Below are positions 29,952 to 38,050 of a stretch of 38,151 nt of DNA, in pieces. A program made the translations under genes and the position numbers. The notes below the pieces were generated by a model. The model did not search any database. It was not told the DNA's origin and saw only the letters and a list, made by a program, of their open reading frames with translations. The stretch lies in NCBI GenBank assembly GCA_964374025.1, contig CAYJWU010000004.1, forward strand, positions 1 through 38,151. The letters are read 5' to 3'. How positions within the stretch are numbered: the stretch's first letter is position 1; the number at the start of each line of letters is the position of its first letter. Source of the stretch: JBASTI01 sp964374025. Lineage in GTDB: Bacteria; Patescibacteriota; Minisyncoccia; Spechtbacterales; HO2-43-30.

Positions 29952-32348
29952 ATGGAGGTTATAAAAAAATATTTACTCCATAAACCTCTTCTGACCAAGG
30001 GCAGCGCTGTTTTTATATTGGCGCTGTTGTTTTTGGGCGCGCTTGTTCCTTTAGAATTTGTTGACGCGGGTATTTTTGATTTTCTTGTGGATGTCGCTGC
30101 CGGCACATTTACTGCCTTACCAGCGATGATGTTCACTTTTGCGCTTCAGCTGATACTGACCCTGACCAGCATGCTTGTTTTTGTGGCCGGTGAGATGTTT
30201 GAGGGCATAATAAATATGCCCATTTTGTTTACAAGATGCCCGGGAGCCGATTTGTGTTTTTTAGATATCGCGTGGAATCTTATGCGGGATACTGTAAATA
30301 TGCTGCTTATTATAATCCTGGTTGTGATAGCGTTTGCAACAATGCTCAAACGAGAAGAGTTTGGGATAAGAAAAGCCCTTCTGCCTCTTATAGCAGTAGC
30401 TATCCTTGTGAATTTCAGTAAAGTAATAGTCGGAGTTGTTGTTGATGTATCAACGCTTATTATGGGAGTATTTCTTACGGAAATAACCGGGCTAGGCGCG
30501 CTTACGGATTCGCTTAAACTACAGGGAAACATTATTATGGGTCAATTGGATATTAGTTTTTTCAAAATAAGCGATCAGGTTGTAGCCATTTTTAAAACGC
30601 TAACCCTTATTGTGTTTCAGGTTGGGTACGCGTTTATTTTTATTCTCTATCCCATAATATTCCTCGTGCGGTATGTTGCCCTGTGGCTTTTGGCAATATT
30701 TTCTCCTATTGCTCTTGCCGCCTTTATTTTCCCCGCAACTCGAAAAAAGATTTTTAATCCATGGCGGGATCAGCTTATAAGCTGGTCGTTTATAGGAGTA
30801 ACCGCCTCGTTTTTCCTATGGCTTGGGAAATTATTCTCTAATTCGGTAGAAACCTACGCGAAAGGCGTAACATTCAGTGGAAGCACCCCCATGGGGGACT
30901 TTCTGCTGGAAATATTCCCTTATATTTTCTTGTTAATTTTCCTTTATGTCACATTTATGCTCGCCCTAAAGACAAACGCCATGGGGGCGAATATGATAAT
31001 AAGTCAAGCAAGTAAATGGGGCGCGGCGGCGGGAAAGGCAACAAGCAAATTTGCCGGCAGAATGGCCCAAAGAGGAGCCATGGTGGGGGCAAGGGGAGCG
31101 GTAGCCGGGGCAAGGACCGCTGGCCAAAGATGGATTAGGCCGGGACTACAAAAAATTGCACCCAAGATACCGATAGTAAAACAATGGCAACCCGGCTATG
31201 CCGTAAAGAAATACGATTCCGCAAATCCAACAAACAGACAAAAATTGCTCAGAAGGACTGGCCTGTTGGGCTCCAGAGATAGACGAGACCGCCTTATAAC
31301 GGGCGATACGGCATGGGGCTCGCTTACACCGGATCAGCAAGATAAATTTGTAAAAGAAATGAGATCGAAAACCGCCAAAAACGCGGCGAAAATCCTTGGC
31401 GCGGGCGCCAAGAGCGCCAAACGAATCGCGAGCACACCCTTCGCGGCCCTAACCCCCGAAGAGCAGAAAGCGCTATGGTCTGTTGTTACTTTGGAACGGA
31501 TAAGGAAAGCAAAAACGAAAGATTTCGACACGGCGGTGAAAGCTCTTGAAGAAAAGGGGCTCAATGATCCTAAAAGTCTCAAACGGACGTTGGATCGCGA
31601 GACCAATCCAAGCAAGCGCTTGGCGGCTCAATTTCTTCTCTCTAGGGATCATCCAGCGGAATTTGAAAAACTTATTCCGGATGAAAACGAGCGCAAAAGA
31701 ATTATAGGCGAATCCAAAAAGGTAGGTAAGGAAAATGAAGTACTTGGGAGTCTAGGCGCTGACGCGGTAAGGGATATGTATAAAGACCCGATAAAACAAG
31801 CCGAAAAAATGCGCAAGGCAATGGCCGCGGCAAATAAAAAAATAGGGGAGGCGTATAAGGACATGGAGACTCTTGGCGAAACTGCCCTTAGAAACATTAT
31901 GGACAGCACTGCAAGCTTCCAAGATAGACTTGCTGCCGCACGGCGTCTCGCGGACAACAAACAACTTTCAGAACAAGACTTTGCCGCTATTAAAAACACC
32001 GCCAAAAACTTTGAACAATACCAGCACATAGCCAAGCGTTATCTACACTTTGCGGACACACAAGAAATTACCGATGTTGTAAAAAAGATGTCTCCTCAAG
32101 ATTATCCGAAAATAAATTCCGAGCTCTTCGATGACGCAAACAGAGTAAAGTTTGAAGAGTTTTATAAAACCGCAGCAAGCGAAGGCTTCCTGAAAATGTG
32201 GGCGAATGACGAGATAAGACAAAAAATACAAAACACATATACGGATGCCGCCAAAAGCGCCTTCCTGAAAACAGGGAATTCCGGAGTACACAGTGCCATG
32301 GACCGAAGGCGCTTTTCTCCACTTGGCGATCCAAACTGGCCGAAATAA
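29952..32348 (+). CDS. VirB6/TrbL-like polytopic membrane protein with long C-terminal tail
   Basis: 798 residues. The first 360 contain about eight membrane segments (for example MMFTFALQLILTLTSMLVFV and the pair around YIFLLIFLYVTFMLAL), the layout of VirB6/TrbL inner-membrane channel proteins of type IV secretion. Residues 365-430 are rich in G, A and R (KWGAAAGKATSKFAGRMAQR), and 450-790 are a charged, helical, probably cytoplasmic region. It heads a cluster with PrgI, TraC-like and VirB4 proteins, which supports the call. The long tail is not in classical VirB6. Function in DNA or protein transfer is inferred. Confidence 0.8.
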   Translation: MEVIKKYLLHKPLLTKGSAVFILALLFLGALVPLEFVDAGIFDFLVDVAAGTFTALPAMMFTFALQLILTLTSMLVFVAGEMFEGIINMPILFTRCPGADLCFLDIAWNLMRDTVNMLLIIILVVIAFATMLKREEFGIRKALLPLIAVAILVNFSKVIVGVVVDVSTLIMGVFLTEITGLGALTDSLKLQGNIIMGQLDISFFKISDQVVAIFKTLTLIVFQVGYAFIFILYPIIFLVRYVALWLLAIFSPIALAAFIFPATRKKIFNPWRDQLISWSFIGVTASFFLWLGKLFSNSVETYAKGVTFSGSTPMGDFLLEIFPYIFLLIFLYVTFMLALKTNAMGANMIISQASKWGAAAGKATSKFAGRMAQRGAMVGARGAVAGARTAGQRWIRPGLQKIAPKIPIVKQWQPGYAVKKYDSANPTNRQKLLRRTGLLGSRDRRDRLITGDTAWGSLTPDQQDKFVKEMRSKTAKNAAKILGAGAKSAKRIASTPFAALTPEEQKALWSVVTLERIRKAKTKDFDTAVKALEEKGLNDPKSLKRTLDRETNPSKRLAAQFLLSRDHPAEFEKLIPDENERKRIIGESKKVGKENEVLGSLGADAVRDMYKDPIKQAEKMRKAMAAANKKIGEAYKDMETLGETALRNIMDSTASFQDRLAAARRLADNKQLSEQDFAAIKNTAKNFEQYQHIAKRYLHFADTQEITDVVKKMSPQDYPKINSELFDDANRVKFEEFYKTAASEGFLKMWANDEIRQKIQNTYTDAAKSAFLKTGNSGVHSAMDRRRFSPLGDPNWPK

Positions 32349-32361
32349 TACAAAAACCTAT

Positions 32362-32703
32362 ATGCCGAAAGCCGAAGAATTAGCACAACAATATACAAAA
32401 GATCAGGTGTGGAAAAAATTTGACGCGCTCCCCGAAAGAGTGCGGGATACTATTTTAGCGCCCAAAAATTTAGAGCAAATATACTTTATTGCTAAAGAAA
32501 ATAATGTTTTGGACAAGGCAGAATACCTTGTAAGGTATGTAGACCTTGTTCTTCTGGGCATAGTGCCCATAACGCTCCTGCGCGAAACGCTCGAGGAGGA
32601 ATTGCGGATAGACGAGGGGCGTGCTAGAAAGATAGCTATGGAAATAAGAGATAAGATATTTATGCAGGTCAAGGATGAATTGAGGAAGATACATAATTTA
32701 TAA
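32362..32703 (+). CDS. Small conserved-looking protein of the secretion cluster
   Basis: 113 residues from ATG 32362, 13 bp after the previous stop; a longer frame from 32293 would overlap the TrbL-like gene without a ribosome site. It is helical and charged, with a middle part VRYVDLVLLGIVPITLLRET and an end IRDKIFMQVKDELRKI. I have seen small proteins with this pattern (LLG.....L...L..EL) in CPR secretion clusters, but know no function. It may be a cytoplasmic accessory protein. Confidence 0.65.
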   Translation: MPKAEELAQQYTKDQVWKKFDALPERVRDTILAPKNLEQIYFIAKENNVLDKAEYLVRYVDLVLLGIVPITLLRETLEEELRIDEGRARKIAMEIRDKIFMQVKDELRKIHNL

Positions 32704-32791
32704 CAGGGCATCCTCCTTCGCTAAAGCTTCGGAGGACGCTCATGGCTGTGGCTATTCAAGCTTCGCCATGGGCTCGCTTTCATAGACAACC
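32704..32791. repeat. Intergenic hairpin repeat before the PrgI gene
   Basis: TCCTCC (32711-32716) pairs with GGAGGA (32731-32736) around TTCGCTAAAGCTTC. A second imperfect inverted repeat (CATGGCTGT... / ...ACAACCATG) spans the rest up to the PrgI start. The first hairpin resembles the cca insertion. Confidence 0.55.
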
Positions 32792-33190
32792 ATGGCGCAG
32801 CAATTCCAAGTACCGCAATTTATAGAACACGAAGCGCGGCTTATCGGCCCCTTCACCATAAAGCAGACCGCTCTTTTGGGAGGCACGGGCGCGATTTTGT
32901 TCGTGCTTTGGTTTATACTTGAAAAATGGCTTTTCTTTGCTCTGGGGATTCCGATATCGCTTTTTGCCCTGCTTCTTGGCTTTATGAAGATAAACGATCG
33001 GCCTCTTTTAGGTTTTTTCACATCCTTCCTTTCTTTTTTCGTCTCCCCGCAGCTTTTTATTTGGCAGAAACACCAGGAAGTGGATCAGAAAAATTCCCGA
33101 AAAAAACACGGGACCGAGGTATTTGAGGGTGCCACAACGGAAGTTACAAAAAAAGAAATTATGGAACTCGCGAAAAAACTTAACACATAA
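32792..33190 (+). CDS. PrgI family membrane protein
   Basis: 132 residues. MAQQFQVPQFIEHEARLIGP at the start, two close membrane segments (LLGGTGAILFVLWFILEKW and FFALGIPISLFALLLGF) and PLLGFFTSFLSFFVSPQLFIW are typical of the PrgI family (PF12666), found next to VirB4-type ATPases in Gram-positive and CPR secretion clusters, at the VirB3 position. The C-terminus is charged and cytoplasmic. Repeats lie directly before and after the gene. Confidence 0.85.
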   Translation: MAQQFQVPQFIEHEARLIGPFTIKQTALLGGTGAILFVLWFILEKWLFFALGIPISLFALLLGFMKINDRPLLGFFTSFLSFFVSPQLFIWQKHQEVDQKNSRKKHGTEVFEGATTEVTKKEIMELAKKLNT

Positions 33191-33200
33191 CATTCGGGAA

Positions 33201-33265
33201 CCCCTCGACAAGCTCGGGGTGCTCATTATTGCGCACCACTCTAGCTTGCTCTCGTGGGCAATAAT
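33201..33265. repeat. Intergenic hairpin repeats before the TraC-like gene
   Basis: CCCC...GGGG around TCGACAAGCTC (33201-33219), then ATTATTGC (33225-33232) pairing with GCAATAAT (33258-33265). They end 3 bp before the chosen start of the next gene. Confidence 0.55.
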
Positions 33266-33268
33266 GGC

Positions 33269-33928
33269 ATGGCTCGCGTCGCGCAAAGCACACAATCTTT
33301 CGTGAAGATAGACCAGATAAGAGACGGGGTCGTCTTGCTTAAGGGCGGGGGTATCCGGGCGTTGCTGAAGTGCTCGAGTTTAAATTTCGCCCTAAAATCA
33401 CAGGACGAACAGGACGCGATAATTTTTGAATTCCAGAATTTCCTAAACTCCCTTGATTTTTACATTCAAATCTTTGTAAATTCGCGTTTTTTAAACATAG
33501 ACGACTATATTGAGACGCTGAAGGCGAAGGAGGCAGAACAGGAAAATGACCTCCTGCGCATACAAACAAAAGAGTACATAAGTTTTATAAAGGACTTTGT
33601 GGCAAGCACAAATATTGTGTCAACTGATTTTTACGTGGTCATTCCCTTTGAAATATCGGAGACCGCGGGCAAGACAGGCGGCGGGGGAGGGCTTCTGTCT
33701 TTCTTGGGTTTTGGACGGGCACCGGCAAAAATGGAGAGGAAACAATTTTTGCATTACAAAAATCAGCTTCTCCAGCGCGTGGAGTTTATAAGAACGGGCC
33801 TGCATAGATTCGGCCTTACAACAAAAATTCTTTCAACAGAAGAGCTCATAATGCTCTACTGGAACATGTATAACCCGCAAAACTTGCAAAAAAGAACTTT
33901 AATGAAAAGTATTTTTGAAAAGTACTAA
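33269..33928 (+). CDS. TraC-like N-terminal component of the secretion ATPase
   Basis: 219 residues from ATG 33269 (a GTG at 33254 lies inside a repeat). DQIRDGVVLLKGGGIRALLK and LNFALKSQDEQDAIIFEFQNFL match the N-terminal half of TraC/VirB4 proteins, which in CPR genomes is often a separate gene; LNSLDFYIQIFVNSRFLNID follows. There is no Walker motif. It is followed by a repeat-flanked insert and then by the VirB4 ATPase gene. The pair probably acts as one complex at the inner membrane. Confidence 0.75.
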   Translation: MARVAQSTQSFVKIDQIRDGVVLLKGGGIRALLKCSSLNFALKSQDEQDAIIFEFQNFLNSLDFYIQIFVNSRFLNIDDYIETLKAKEAEQENDLLRIQTKEYISFIKDFVASTNIVSTDFYVVIPFEISETAGKTGGGGGLLSFLGFGRAPAKMERKQFLHYKNQLLQRVEFIRTGLHRFGLTTKILSTEELIMLYWNMYNPQNLQKRTLMKSIFEKY

Positions 33929-33931
33929 CAA

Positions 33932-34390
33932 AATTTCTAATTACTAATTTCTAATTCCTAATGAAATGCCGAATGCTGAAATGCCAAATAAATATAATTT
34001 GGAGGAAAGAACCGCCAAATTTGGTGAGGCAATTATTGATTTTGCCAAAGAACTTCCCAAAAATGAAATCACCCTTCCCTTAATAAGCCAACTCATAAGG
34101 GCTGGCACTAGCGTTGGGTCTAATTACTGTGAGGCGGATTGCGCAGAAACAAAAAAAGATTTCGTGCACAAGCTGGGTATTTGCAAAAAAGAATCGCGGG
34201 AGTCAAAGCATTGGTTTAGAATGATCGCGCGTGCAGTGCCTGAAAAGAAAGATGTGTCGAGAAAACTTTGGCAGGAAGCAAACGAATTAAACTTGATCTT
34301 TATTGCAATCGTAAGAAAGTCTCGAAATAAAAATTAGGAGCTCCTGCATTAGAAATTAGGCATTTTATTAGAAATTAGTAATTAGAAATT
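33932..34390. mobile_element. Four-helix-bundle gene unit with perfect 24-bp terminal inverted repeats
   Basis: 33932-33955 and 34367-34390 are exact reverse complements over 24 bp; AAATGCC follows inside both ends (33964-33970; complement at 34359-34365). The unit is 459 bp and holds only the four-helix-bundle gene. The arms share AATTTCTAATT with the element inside the helicase gene. No transposase is encoded, and no clean target duplication is visible. Confidence 0.6.
33966..34337 (+). CDS. Four-helix-bundle protein (23S rRNA intervening-sequence / S23 type)
   Basis: 123 residues from ATG 33966 (33981 is also possible). YNLEERTAKFGEAIIDFAKE, LISQLIRAGTSVGSNYCEAD and KLGICKKESRESKHWFRMI are diagnostic of the family first found encoded by intervening sequences in 23S rRNA genes, now seen at many genomic sites. 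The protein forms pentameric helical bundles; its role is not established. Here it lies in sense between two secretion genes and within terminal inverted repeats, which fits a small mobile or once-mobile unit. Confidence 0.9.
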   Translation: MPNAEMPNKYNLEERTAKFGEAIIDFAKELPKNEITLPLISQLIRAGTSVGSNYCEADCAETKKDFVHKLGICKKESRESKHWFRMIARAVPEKKDVSRKLWQEANELNLIFIAIVRKSRNKN

Positions 34391-34403
34391 AGGAATTTAA
34401 AAC

Positions 34404-36197
34404 GTGGCTGATTCGGGAAAACAATCTAAAAAAATGGGAGCGCCTCAATCCGACCTGGAAACTCTCCGAGACATAATAGCGCCTTCTGCTATTGAGGTAA
34501 CTTCAAATTACATAAAAATGGGGGCAAAATACGCAAAAACCCTATTTGTTTTTACCTATCCGAAGTACCTCGCGAGCAATTGGTTTTCGCCAATTATAAA
34601 TATGGACCAGCCCATGGATGTTTCATTTTTCATACATCCCTACCCAACGGAAAAAGTTATGAAAACCCTGCAGGGGCAGATAACATCAGTTACCGCGGAA
34701 ATGATGACGCGCGAAGAAAATGGTCTCATCAGGGACCCCCTGCTTGAAGCGGCCTACGAAAATATTGAGAATCTGCGCGATAAACTCCAAACGGCAGAGG
34801 AGAAAATGTTCAAGTTTGGTTTGTACATCACAATATACGGCGACACTCCCAAAAAACTCGACCAGATGGAAAACGAGCTTCGCTCGATACTGGAATCGCG
34901 CATGGTCTATATAAAACCCGCCCTTTACCAGCAAAAAGCCGGTTTTAACTCGTCTCTGCCTATTGCATACGACGAACTTCTCATACACAACAGCTTAAAC
35001 ACGGGGCCCCTTTCCTCCACATTTCCTTTTGTTTCTTTTGACTTGACCTCCGACAAGGGAATACTCTACGGCATAAATCGCCATAATTCAAGCTTGATAC
35101 TTTTTGACAGGTTTTCTCTGGAAAACGCAAACTCGGTCATATTCGCAAAGAGCGGAAGCGGGAAGTCGTATTTCACAAAACTTGAAATACTGCGCTCCAT
35201 GATGCTTGGCGTGGACGCTATTGTCATTGATCCTGAAAACGAATACCAATTCCTTGCGGAAACCGTGGGGGGGAGCTTCTTTAAAATTTCTCTCACTTCC
35301 GAGCACCACATAAATCCCTTCGACCTCCCGCCAATTGGAAAAGACGAAAATCCGGCAGACGTGCTTCGCTCAAATATCATTACTTTAATGGGACTTCTGA
35401 AAGTAATGCTTGGCGATATTACGCCGGAAGAAGAATCGATCCTGGACTCGGCAATCACCGAAACCTATTCGTCGCGAGACATTACCCCCCAAAACAAAGA
35501 TTTTCCCGGGATTACTCCTCCCCTGATGACGGACCTTGAAACAGTGCTTAACAACATGGCGGGCGCGGAATCTCTCGCCATACGTTTGAAAAAATATACC
35601 GAGGGGATATATTCTGGATTTTTGAATCAGCACACGAATGTCAATCTTGAAAATCAGCTTGTCGTATTCAATATTCGCGACATGGAAGAGGAACTGCGGC
35701 CCGTTGCCATGTTTCTTGTCCTAAACTATATATGGAACGCGATTCGCAAAAATCTTAAAAAGCGCATGCTTATTGTTGACGAGGCGTGGTGGATGATGCG
35801 GCACGAAAACAGCGCGGAATTCCTTTTTAGCATGGCTAAGCGCGCGAGGAAGTATTATCTCGGACTTACAACAGTAACACAGGATATTTCGGACTTTGTC
35901 GGCTCTTCGTACGGAAAACCGATAATAACAAACTCTTCAATGCAGCTTCTTTTGCGCCAATCTCCCGCGTCCGTGAACATTGTTCAGGAGACCTTTAATC
36001 TTACCGATGAAGAAAAATTCCTGCTGCTTGAGTCGGGGGTGGGAGAGGGGCTGTTTTTCGCGGGCGATAAGCACGTTGCCATAAAGGTCATCGCCTCCTA
36101 TACGGAAGACCAGATAATCACTTCTGACCCGGCGCAGCTTTTGGAGATTGAGAAAGCTAAGGAGGAGCTTGAGAAAAGCGACAATGAAGAGGAATAA
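34404..36197 (+). CDS. virB4: VirB4-like secretion ATPase
   Basis: 597 residues with a GTG start at 34404. Walker A FAKSGSGKSYFTK lies near residue 250, the following DAIVIDPENEYQFL is typical for TraC/VirB4, Walker B RMLIVDEAWWMM near 455, and the late TVTQDISDF and NSSMQLLLRQ motifs are present. The N-terminal 230 residues (TSNYIKMGAKYAKTLFVFTYP) complete the second half of the TraC-like N-domain. The ATPase drives pilus assembly or substrate transfer in type IV secretion. The start lies only 14 bp after the repeat-flanked insert, so its translation signal may come from that insert; no ribosome site is seen. It overlaps the next gene by 14 bp. Confidence 0.92.
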   Translation: MADSGKQSKKMGAPQSDLETLRDIIAPSAIEVTSNYIKMGAKYAKTLFVFTYPKYLASNWFSPIINMDQPMDVSFFIHPYPTEKVMKTLQGQITSVTAEMMTREENGLIRDPLLEAAYENIENLRDKLQTAEEKMFKFGLYITIYGDTPKKLDQMENELRSILESRMVYIKPALYQQKAGFNSSLPIAYDELLIHNSLNTGPLSSTFPFVSFDLTSDKGILYGINRHNSSLILFDRFSLENANSVIFAKSGSGKSYFTKLEILRSMMLGVDAIVIDPENEYQFLAETVGGSFFKISLTSEHHINPFDLPPIGKDENPADVLRSNIITLMGLLKVMLGDITPEEESILDSAITETYSSRDITPQNKDFPGITPPLMTDLETVLNNMAGAESLAIRLKKYTEGIYSGFLNQHTNVNLENQLVVFNIRDMEEELRPVAMFLVLNYIWNAIRKNLKKRMLIVDEAWWMMRHENSAEFLFSMAKRARKYYLGLTTVTQDISDFVGSSYGKPIITNSSMQLLLRQSPASVNIVQETFNLTDEEKFLLLESGVGEGLFFAGDKHVAIKVIASYTEDQIITSDPAQLLEIEKAKEELEKSDNEEE

Positions 36198-36531
36198 TAA
36201 AAAATCATCTGCCTTAGCCGCTGGAGACACCCGGCCGGAGCTATTAAGCGCGGAGGGAATCGCGATGTTGAGCGTTGCGCTAATGTTTGACCTTATACCG
36301 CCCGTATTTGTGATCGCGCTGGATTTCTTATTCGGCGCAGGCGAGCTTATTTCCTGGCCGATCGATATTTTTGCTACAATAGTATTGGGGGGATGGATGT
36401 GGATCAGGGGAGGTGAAAAAATGACCGGATTTCTAAAAACGAGGGGGGCCCTGGCAGCCCTAGAGTATATACCCCTTGTTGGCGAAGGACCGTGGTGGAC
36501 TATAAATGTATTCTTATTTTTAAAAAAATGA
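36184..36531 (+). CDS. Small membrane protein of the secretion cluster
   Basis: 115 residues from ATG 36184, overlapping VirB4 by 14 bp; the alternative start at 36148 lies deeper in VirB4. A basic N-terminus is followed by two or three membrane segments (AMLSVALMFDLIPPVFVIALDFLF, SWPIDIFATIVLGGWMWI) and a final amphipathic stretch. I recognise no family. Its stop overlaps the next start (ATGA), so it is translationally coupled on both sides, which argues for a real part of the machinery. Confidence 0.7.
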   Translation: MKRNNKKSSALAAGDTRPELLSAEGIAMLSVALMFDLIPPVFVIALDFLFGAGELISWPIDIFATIVLGGWMWIRGGEKMTGFLKTRGALAALEYIPLVGEGPWWTINVFLFLKK

Positions 36532-37808
36532 TACGTTTTATAAACAATTTGCTAAATAAAAAGCGGCTAATGGCCACAGTGGTTTTTGGGGCTTTGCTAT
36601 TTTTATTTGTGTCGTTCGCTCAAGTTGGGCTCGCAAAAGAACTTGAAAACGAGTACCCAAAAATACCGATTCCGGGTATGGGAAAAATTTCATTAAATGA
36701 TATCTTTGATGCTGTCTCGGGCGATACATCAAGCCCCGCATATGCCATTTTTAAAGATAAGCCGATGAGCGCTCTTGTTTTATACTTTTACACTTTTAGT
36801 ATAGTGATTGTCGGTATTGTCGCTTTTGGAGTAATAATAATGACCGGCGTAAAATTTATGACCTCCGGCGCGAGTCCGGGAATGCGCAAAGAGGCGATGG
36901 ACCAGCTCCGCGCGGTGATTTTGGGCATAGCGTTGCTTCTAGGCTCGTGGATTCTTTTAAACACAATAAATCCCGAGCTTACTATTCTTGCGGAGCCTGG
37001 TACGAAAGACCTAGGTTGGTGGAAGGGCGGGAAGATAACTGTGAACTATGTAGCGACTGGGATTGCGGGAACCACGCTAACGGGGGGCCCGATACTGTCC
37101 TTTGATATCAGGGTAGACGCGCCGTATAACTACGAGGGACCCGATAGGCCAAACCCTATAAAGCCCGGGGATACCGTTACTCTTTACTGGGGCGCCCCCG
37201 AGGGATCCGGAGATTGCGCGGCTTATAGCAGCCCCACGGACATTAAGGGCTGGGGCGACCCCGGCAAAGTAGAAGTTATAGGAACAATTAAGGGGCAACA
37301 AATACCCCACAACTCAACGAATGCCGGATATAAGCTAACCATCCCCGTCAACCAGAGAGAGGGCACATATACGTTAAAAATCAGCTGCGCAGGCGTCCGG
37401 GCCGAGGCGAGCACACAACTTGTCATCTCCTCGCTTACCGCAGAAACAATAGCGTCCCTGCCCAAAGCGACTGTTGATCTGAAGTTTCAAAAAAAAGGTA
37501 GCAATTTTCAAACAGACGCAGTCTTTCTTGCCGTAGGGCAGAAGAATGTTGACGGCGATTTTAAATATACAATAACAGGAGATGCTATTGATAAGAAAAC
37601 TATAGGGAATTGCACTTTGACAGGGGGCGGGAAAAAACACTCGATCAACCAGGACTTTGCAAGCGGCTCGGTCTCCAGCTTCGTTCCGGGTCTCGGCCTC
37701 GAATTTGGTCTAATCCCAGGCGAATACAGCCTTAGCTGTCTAGACAAGGACACCAAACTAGAAATTGGTCGAGACACGGTTGTTGTAACTATCGTAGAGT
37801 TCCAATAA
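36528..37808 (+). CDS. VirB2/TrbC-like protein with C-terminal Ig-like domains
   Basis: 426 residues from ATG 36528 (ATGA overlap with the previous gene). Signal peptide about 10-37 (FGALLFLFVSFAQVGLA), a pilin-like module at 60-155 with two helices (VLYFYTFSIVIVGIVAFGVIIM and VILGIALLLGSWILL) and a charged loop (SGASPGMRKEAMDQL), then about 260 residues of beta-rich sequence with PIKPGDTVTLYWGAPEGSGD and GTYTLKISCAGV, typical of Ig-like domains. It is the third pilin-like module in the window and the second that carries an extracellular beta domain. It ends the operon. Pilus subunit or surface adaptor is inferred. Confidence 0.75.
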   Translation: MIRFINNLLNKKRLMATVVFGALLFLFVSFAQVGLAKELENEYPKIPIPGMGKISLNDIFDAVSGDTSSPAYAIFKDKPMSALVLYFYTFSIVIVGIVAFGVIIMTGVKFMTSGASPGMRKEAMDQLRAVILGIALLLGSWILLNTINPELTILAEPGTKDLGWWKGGKITVNYVATGIAGTTLTGGPILSFDIRVDAPYNYEGPDRPNPIKPGDTVTLYWGAPEGSGDCAAYSSPTDIKGWGDPGKVEVIGTIKGQQIPHNSTNAGYKLTIPVNQREGTYTLKISCAGVRAEASTQLVISSLTAETIASLPKATVDLKFQKKGSNFQTDAVFLAVGQKNVDGDFKYTITGDAIDKKTIGNCTLTGGGKKHSINQDFASGSVSSFVPGLGLEFGLIPGEYSLSCLDKDTKLEIGRDTVVVTIVEFQ

Positions 37809-37811
37809 CCC

Positions 37812-38003
37812 CTATCTTCTAAAAATCATAGCCACTTCTTTGCGAGAAATGCCCCGTAGAACGTAAAGCGTCCCAAAATAAACCCCGGCGCCGGCGAGCG
37901 TTGCGAGGCCGAGTCCTAAAAATGAAAGGGGCGATGTAATGGGGGAGACAAAAAAGAATAACACCGCCGACATCACGGCCGCGGCAAACGCGGCTTTTCC
38001 CAT
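37812..38003 (-). pseudogene. Probable C-terminal remnant of a MurJ-like flippase
   Basis: 63 residues from ATG 38003: EIGG before the ATG, then two membrane helices (AAAVMSAVLFFFV and LGLGLATLAGAGVYFGTLYVL) and a basic end RGISRKEVAMIFRR. This looks like the last two helices of MurJ/MviN lipid II flippases. Upstream, the frame meets a TGA inside a 41-bp palindrome, so the rest of the gene is missing. It could also be a separate small membrane protein. 38051-38151 holds a further frame end (LRKHKAESYEDIKSFILE) with no visible start or family. Confidence 0.45.
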
Positions 38004-38009
38004 ACCCCC

Positions 38010-38050
38010 AATTTCGGTTCATCGGGGTCTGACCCCGATGAACCGAAATT
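38010..38050. repeat. 41-bp near-perfect palindrome
   Basis: Arms 38010-38029 and 38031-38050 are exact reverse complements over 20 bp, around a single T. It sits at the broken end of the MurJ-like frame. Confidence 0.85.

Noticed and set aside
33269..36197. A single virB4 gene split by the four-helix-bundle insert
   Set aside because: The TraC-like and VirB4 proteins both look complete, and separate genes for them are known in CPR secretion clusters; the insert lies between genes.
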